Source: Lentzea sp033794685 (GTDB lineage Bacteria > Actinomycetota > Actinomycetes > Mycobacteriales > Pseudonocardiaceae). From it: 64,000 nt of DNA. Position numbers and translations under genes: made by a program. Below the pieces are notes generated by a model that worked only from the letters and a program-made list of their open reading frames with translations, did no database searches and was not told the DNA's origin. Of the stretch, positions 62,711 to 64,000 are shown piece by piece. Positions within the stretch are counted from its first letter, which is position 1. Every line of letters starts with the position of its first letter. The stretch is taken from NCBI GenBank assembly GCA_033794685.1, contig JARAYZ010000002.1; one strand, written 5' to 3'.

Positions 62711-63451
62711 ATGTGGACCGACATGCGGCTGGCGTTGGACATCTGCTGCCAGGCGGCGAAAGTGGCGAAACGGGCGTTCGACGCGGGCGAGCCCGGGGTG
62801 CGACTCAAGGAGGACGGCAGCGAGGTCACCGAGACTGATCTCGAGGTCGAGGACCTGGTGCGCCGGTTGCTCGCGGACGCGGTGCCCGGCGACGGTGTCC
62901 TGGGTGAGGAACGCCCGGAGCGCCGGGGAACCTCGGGCCGGCGGTGGCTGGTCGACCCGATCAGCGGTACCGCGGACTTCGTTGCGGGACGGCCGAACTA
63001 CTCGGTGGACCTCGCACTGGAGAACGCCCTTGCGGTGTCCGCGCTGCCGTCACTGGGCATCACGATGGCAGCGGGACGTGGCATGGGGTGCAGAGTTTTT
63101 CATGGCGAGCGCGAAGAAGTAGCTCGAGTGTCCTCGAGAGACACTGTTAGTGGCGCACGGGTGTGCTTGCACGGCAGGAGGAAACCGACGCTGGAGCATT
63201 GTGTCGTCGTCGACGGCGCCACGTCGGTGCTGGACCTGATCACGGGCCGGGTGGACGCGGTGATCGCGACGGGAGCGGGCCTCGACGAGTTCGACCTGGC
63301 GTGCCTGCCGGTGCTCGTGGAGGAGGCGGGCGGGCGTGTGACGGTGGTCGAGGAGGACGTCGTGCTGGCCACCAACGGTGTCCTGCACGACGCCTTCCTC
63401 GCTCTCCTGGTCGCGCGTCCTGGTGTCGAACCAGGCACCCCAGGCTCATGA
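62711..63451 (+). CDS. inositol-monophosphatase-like protein with altered metal site
   Basis: 246 residues. IMPase-fold motifs: KEDGSEVTETDLEVEDLV (DGS.VT..D), LGEERPE (metal Glu), WLVDPISGTADFV in place of DPIDGTxNF, and EFDLACLPVLVEEAGG (the distal metal Asp with AGG). Ser replaces the second Asp of DPIDGT, a metal ligand in active enzymes, so activity is uncertain. The last about 14 codons (RPGVEPGTPGS) read through the antisense tRNA-Met-like gene. The stop lies in that tRNA's anticodon loop. Confidence 0.78.
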   Translation: MWTDMRLALDICCQAAKVAKRAFDAGEPGVRLKEDGSEVTETDLEVEDLVRRLLADAVPGDGVLGEERPERRGTSGRRWLVDPISGTADFVAGRPNYSVDLALENALAVSALPSLGITMAAGRGMGCRVFHGEREEVARVSSRDTVSGARVCLHGRRKPTLEHCVVVDGATSVLDLITGRVDAVIATGAGLDEFDLACLPVLVEEAGGRVTVVEEDVVLATNGVLHDAFLALLVARPGVEPGTPGS

Positions 63452-63479
63452 GGCCTGGGTGATCGCCGGATCCCGCGCG
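63408..63479 (-). tRNA. tRNA-Met(CAT)-like gene with shortened D arm
   Basis: Minus strand, 69 nt plus encoded CCA (63410-63408). Acceptor CGCGCGG/ACGCGCG (six pairs and one G-A mismatch), anticodon arm CAGGC-CTCATGA-GCCTG with CAT, T arm CCTGG-TTCGACA-CCAGG. The D arm is only GATC-CGGC-GATC with no normal 8-9 linker. It starts 2 nt after the CCA of the tRNA-His-like gene. It may be a decayed or unusual tRNA; it overlaps the 3' end of the convergent CDS. Confidence 0.45.
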
Positions 63480-63481
63480 CT

Positions 63482-63558
63482 TGGGGTGACCGACCGGACT
63501 CGCACCGGCTTCGACCAGGACCACAACCTGGCGCCTCGACTGCTTCGGCTTCGGTCAC
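63482..63558 (-). tRNA. divergent tRNA-His(GTG)
   Basis: Acceptor GTGACCG/CGGTCAC (7 perfect pairs), discriminator C and encoded CCA (63484-63482). D stem GCC/GGC, anticodon arm CCAGG-TTGTGGT-CCTGG with GTG, T stem GCCGG/CCGGT. Odd points: T in place of G at -1, A at position 8, no GG in the D loop, and T-loop TGCGAGT in place of TTCRANY. C73 is as in tRNA-His. It starts 2 nt after tRNA-Gln. Confidence 0.6.
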
Positions 63559-63560
63559 AG

Positions 63561-63633
63561 CTGCCCGTCGAGGACTCGAACCTCGATCTCCGCGTCCAGA
63601 GCGCGGCGTCCGTGCCAATTGGACCAACGGGCA
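63561..63633 (-). tRNA. tRNA-Gln(CTG)
   Basis: 73 nt on the minus strand. Acceptor TGCCCGT/ACGGGCA with the U1-A72 pair typical of tRNA-Gln, D arm GTCC-AATTGGCAC-GGAC, anticodon arm CCGCG-CTCTGGA-CGCGG with anticodon CTG, T arm CGAGG-TTCGAGT-CCTCG, discriminator G, no encoded CCA. Canonical in all conserved positions. Its 5' end lies 3 nt after the T-run of an intrinsic terminator. Confidence 0.92.
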
Positions 63634-63635
63634 TC

Positions 63636-63673
63636 AAAAAAGCCGCCTCGTCGCTCGGTGCGACGGGACGGCT
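63636..63673 (-). terminator. intrinsic terminator (attenuator) directly upstream of tRNA-Gln
   Basis: On the minus strand AGCCGTCCCGTCGC pairs with GCGACGAGGCGGCT (13 of 14 pairs counting one G-U, loop ACCGA) and is followed at once by TTTTTT (63641-63636). T-runs are rare in this window. It can end transcription between the leader peptide and the tRNA array. Confidence 0.85.
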
Positions 63674-63682
63674 CCCCGGAGA

Positions 63683-63698
63683 CATGAGTCAGCTCATG
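63683..63698 (-). promoter_or_regulatory. leader hairpin over the stop codon of the leader peptide
   Basis: CATGAG-CTGA-CTCATG, a perfect 6-bp stem. It extends by GCTCCTCGG (leader codons) pairing with CCGGGGAGC, whose last three bases are the first three of the terminator stem. A ribosome at the leader stop codon would melt it; a ribosome stalled on the His/Gln codons would not. Confidence 0.65.
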
Positions 63699-63741
63699 CC
63701 GAGGAGCACCAGACGTGCTGATGGCGCATGTGTTGCATCAC
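63694..63741 (-). CDS. leader peptide rich in Met, Gln and His
   Basis: 15 codons from GTG at 63741 (or ATG at 63738) to TGA: MMQHMRHQHVWCSSA. GGAGGAAGGAG (63758-63748) is a strong RBS at correct distance. It contains Met-Gln-His-Met-Arg-His-Gln-His, the amino acids of the three tRNAs encoded 60-290 nt downstream. Trp and Cys follow. The arrangement leader, hairpin, terminator, target is that of ribosome-mediated attenuators. No homologue is known to me. Confidence 0.7.
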   Translation of the reverse strand: MMQHMRHQHVWCSSA

Positions 63742-63806
63742 GGCTGGCTCCTTCCTCCGGTTCGTCACGATCCACTCTGACGGATGACGGCGAGGTGCCG
63801 CAACGC

Positions 63807-63812
63807 ATTATC
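63807..63812 (-). promoter_or_regulatory. candidate -10 element for the leader/tRNA transcript
   Basis: GATAAT on the minus strand (63812-63807), about 65 nt before the leader start. The -35 region is poor (TCTGCA with a 16-bp spacer). Operator site 1 lies within the spacer. Confidence 0.4.
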
Positions 63813-63817
63813 CAGGG

Positions 63818-63889
63818 TTGCAAAAGTTTGCAGAGACGCATGGAGTCTTCCAGTAATCCTCAAGCCGACTTGCGGAAAACTTTTGCAAC
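63818..63889. promoter_or_regulatory. pair of inverted 13-bp operators between the tRNA unit and the GH13 gene
   Basis: GTTGCAAAAGTTT (63818-63830) and AAACTTTTGCAAC (63877-63889) are exact inverted copies, 46 bp apart. Site 1 also contains the dyad TGCAAA-AG-TTTGCA. They resemble the TTGCAA-type sites of actinomycete LacI regulators of malto-oligosaccharide genes (MalR/AglR/Reg1). Confidence 0.7.
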
Positions 63890-63932
63890 GTCTTTCCTGT
63901 ATCGCTGACACACCCCATCGGAAGGCAGGGAC

Positions 63933-64000
63933 ATGTCTTACGACTGGTGGCGCCACGCCGTCATCTACCAGGTCTACGTGCGCAGCTTCGCCGACTCGGA
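63933..64000 (+). CDS. GH13 alpha-glucosidase (5' end only)
   Basis: The first 22 codons before the window edge read MSYDWWRHAVIYQVYVRSF, the invariant start of GH13 oligo-1,6-/alpha-glucosidases (WWRxAVIYQVYPRSF). No signal peptide, so intracellular. GGAAGG precedes the ATG. Likely controlled by the paired operators upstream. Confidence 0.9.
   Translation, partial: MSYDWWRHAVIYQVYVRSFADS

Noticed and set aside
63361..63407. A fourth tRNA beyond the Met-like gene
   Set aside because: I could not form an acceptor or anticodon arm there; the sequence is coding for the IMPase-like protein.
1..64000. Insertion sequences, integrases, prophage genes or CRISPR arrays
   Set aside because: I looked for transposase/integrase motifs, terminal inverted repeats and regular repeat-spacer patterns and found none.

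Overview
The window is about 70% G+C, with GTG and TTG starts, strong GGAGG-type ribosome binding sites and actinobacterial families throughout (BTAD/SARP regulators, DUF397 with a Scr1-type HTH protein, a mycosin, DUF397-, DUF1684- and DUF5937-type proteins, MsiK-type sugar ABC systems). I read it as chromosomal DNA of a filamentous actinomycete, probably Pseudonocardiaceae (Lentzea/Saccharothrix/Actinosynnema-like). The genus is an inference from gene content. I see no insertion sequence, integrase, prophage or CRISPR array.

Layout. 1-8.2 kb: a partial CDS, glmS, a secreted I36-type inhibitor, a membrane-anchored mycosin protease, a HelD-like helicase, and an SDR divergent from an MmyB-type regulator. 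8.2-12.5 kb: an ECF sigma factor with a CU044_5270 membrane protein, then a DeoR-MFS-GntR operon. 12.6-17.9 kb: a sugar ABC operon without its own ATPase (binding protein, two permeases, GH4 glycosidase), divergent from a secreted GH114 polygalactosaminidase. 17.9-20.3 kb: a PHB-depolymerase-type esterase and a PhzF protein. 20.4-23.7 kb: a signalling group made of a PAS-GAF-PP2C phosphatase, a B12-binding protein carrying the W-x9-EH motif of CarH-type photoreceptors, and an MHYT membrane sensor. 23.7-27.3 kb: Smr, MFS and XRE genes, then DsbA/FrnE, STAS and DUF1345 genes. 27.4-32.7 kb: two COG0523 metallochaperone-type genes behind a Zur-like box (the first has lost its P-loop), two GT87 polyprenol mannosyltransferases and a trypsin-like protease whose 3' ends overlap convergently. 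32.8-39.7 kb: an XRE-NB-ARC-TPR regulator, a 1,234-residue secreted GH78 rhamnosidase behind a perfect LacI-type operator, and an AMIN-like secreted protein. 39.9-46.9 kb: a complete ABC sugar operon (ATPase, binding protein, two permeases, all overlapping by 4 bp), divergent from a two-component system and followed by a YiaA/B protein. 47-53.9 kb: a decayed GH15 pseudogene, a membrane-fused ECF sigma factor, an AfsR-like SARP and a LacI regulator. 53.9-59.8 kb: a translationally coupled three-gene cassette resembling actinobacterial conflict systems, next to a DUF397/XRE pair. 60-63.5 kb: a HIRAN-like/TM/excalibur protein, DUF1684 with a DUF5937-type regulator, and an inositol-monophosphatase-like gene.

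The most striking element is at the right end (63.4-63.9 kb, minus strand). A 15-codon leader peptide reading MMQHMRHQHVWCSSA is followed by a hairpin and a T-tailed intrinsic terminator. Directly after that come three tRNA or tRNA-like genes with 2-nt spacers: Gln(CTG), His(GTG) and Met(CAT). Eight of the leader's first nine residues are Met, Gln or His, the amino acids of those tRNAs, which suggests a ribosome-stalling attenuator sensing the charging of the tRNAs it controls. The His and Met genes are structurally aberrant, and the anticodon loop of the Met gene contains the stop codon of the convergent CDS. Two inverted 13-bp operators lie between this unit and a divergent GH13 alpha-glucosidase gene that runs off the window.
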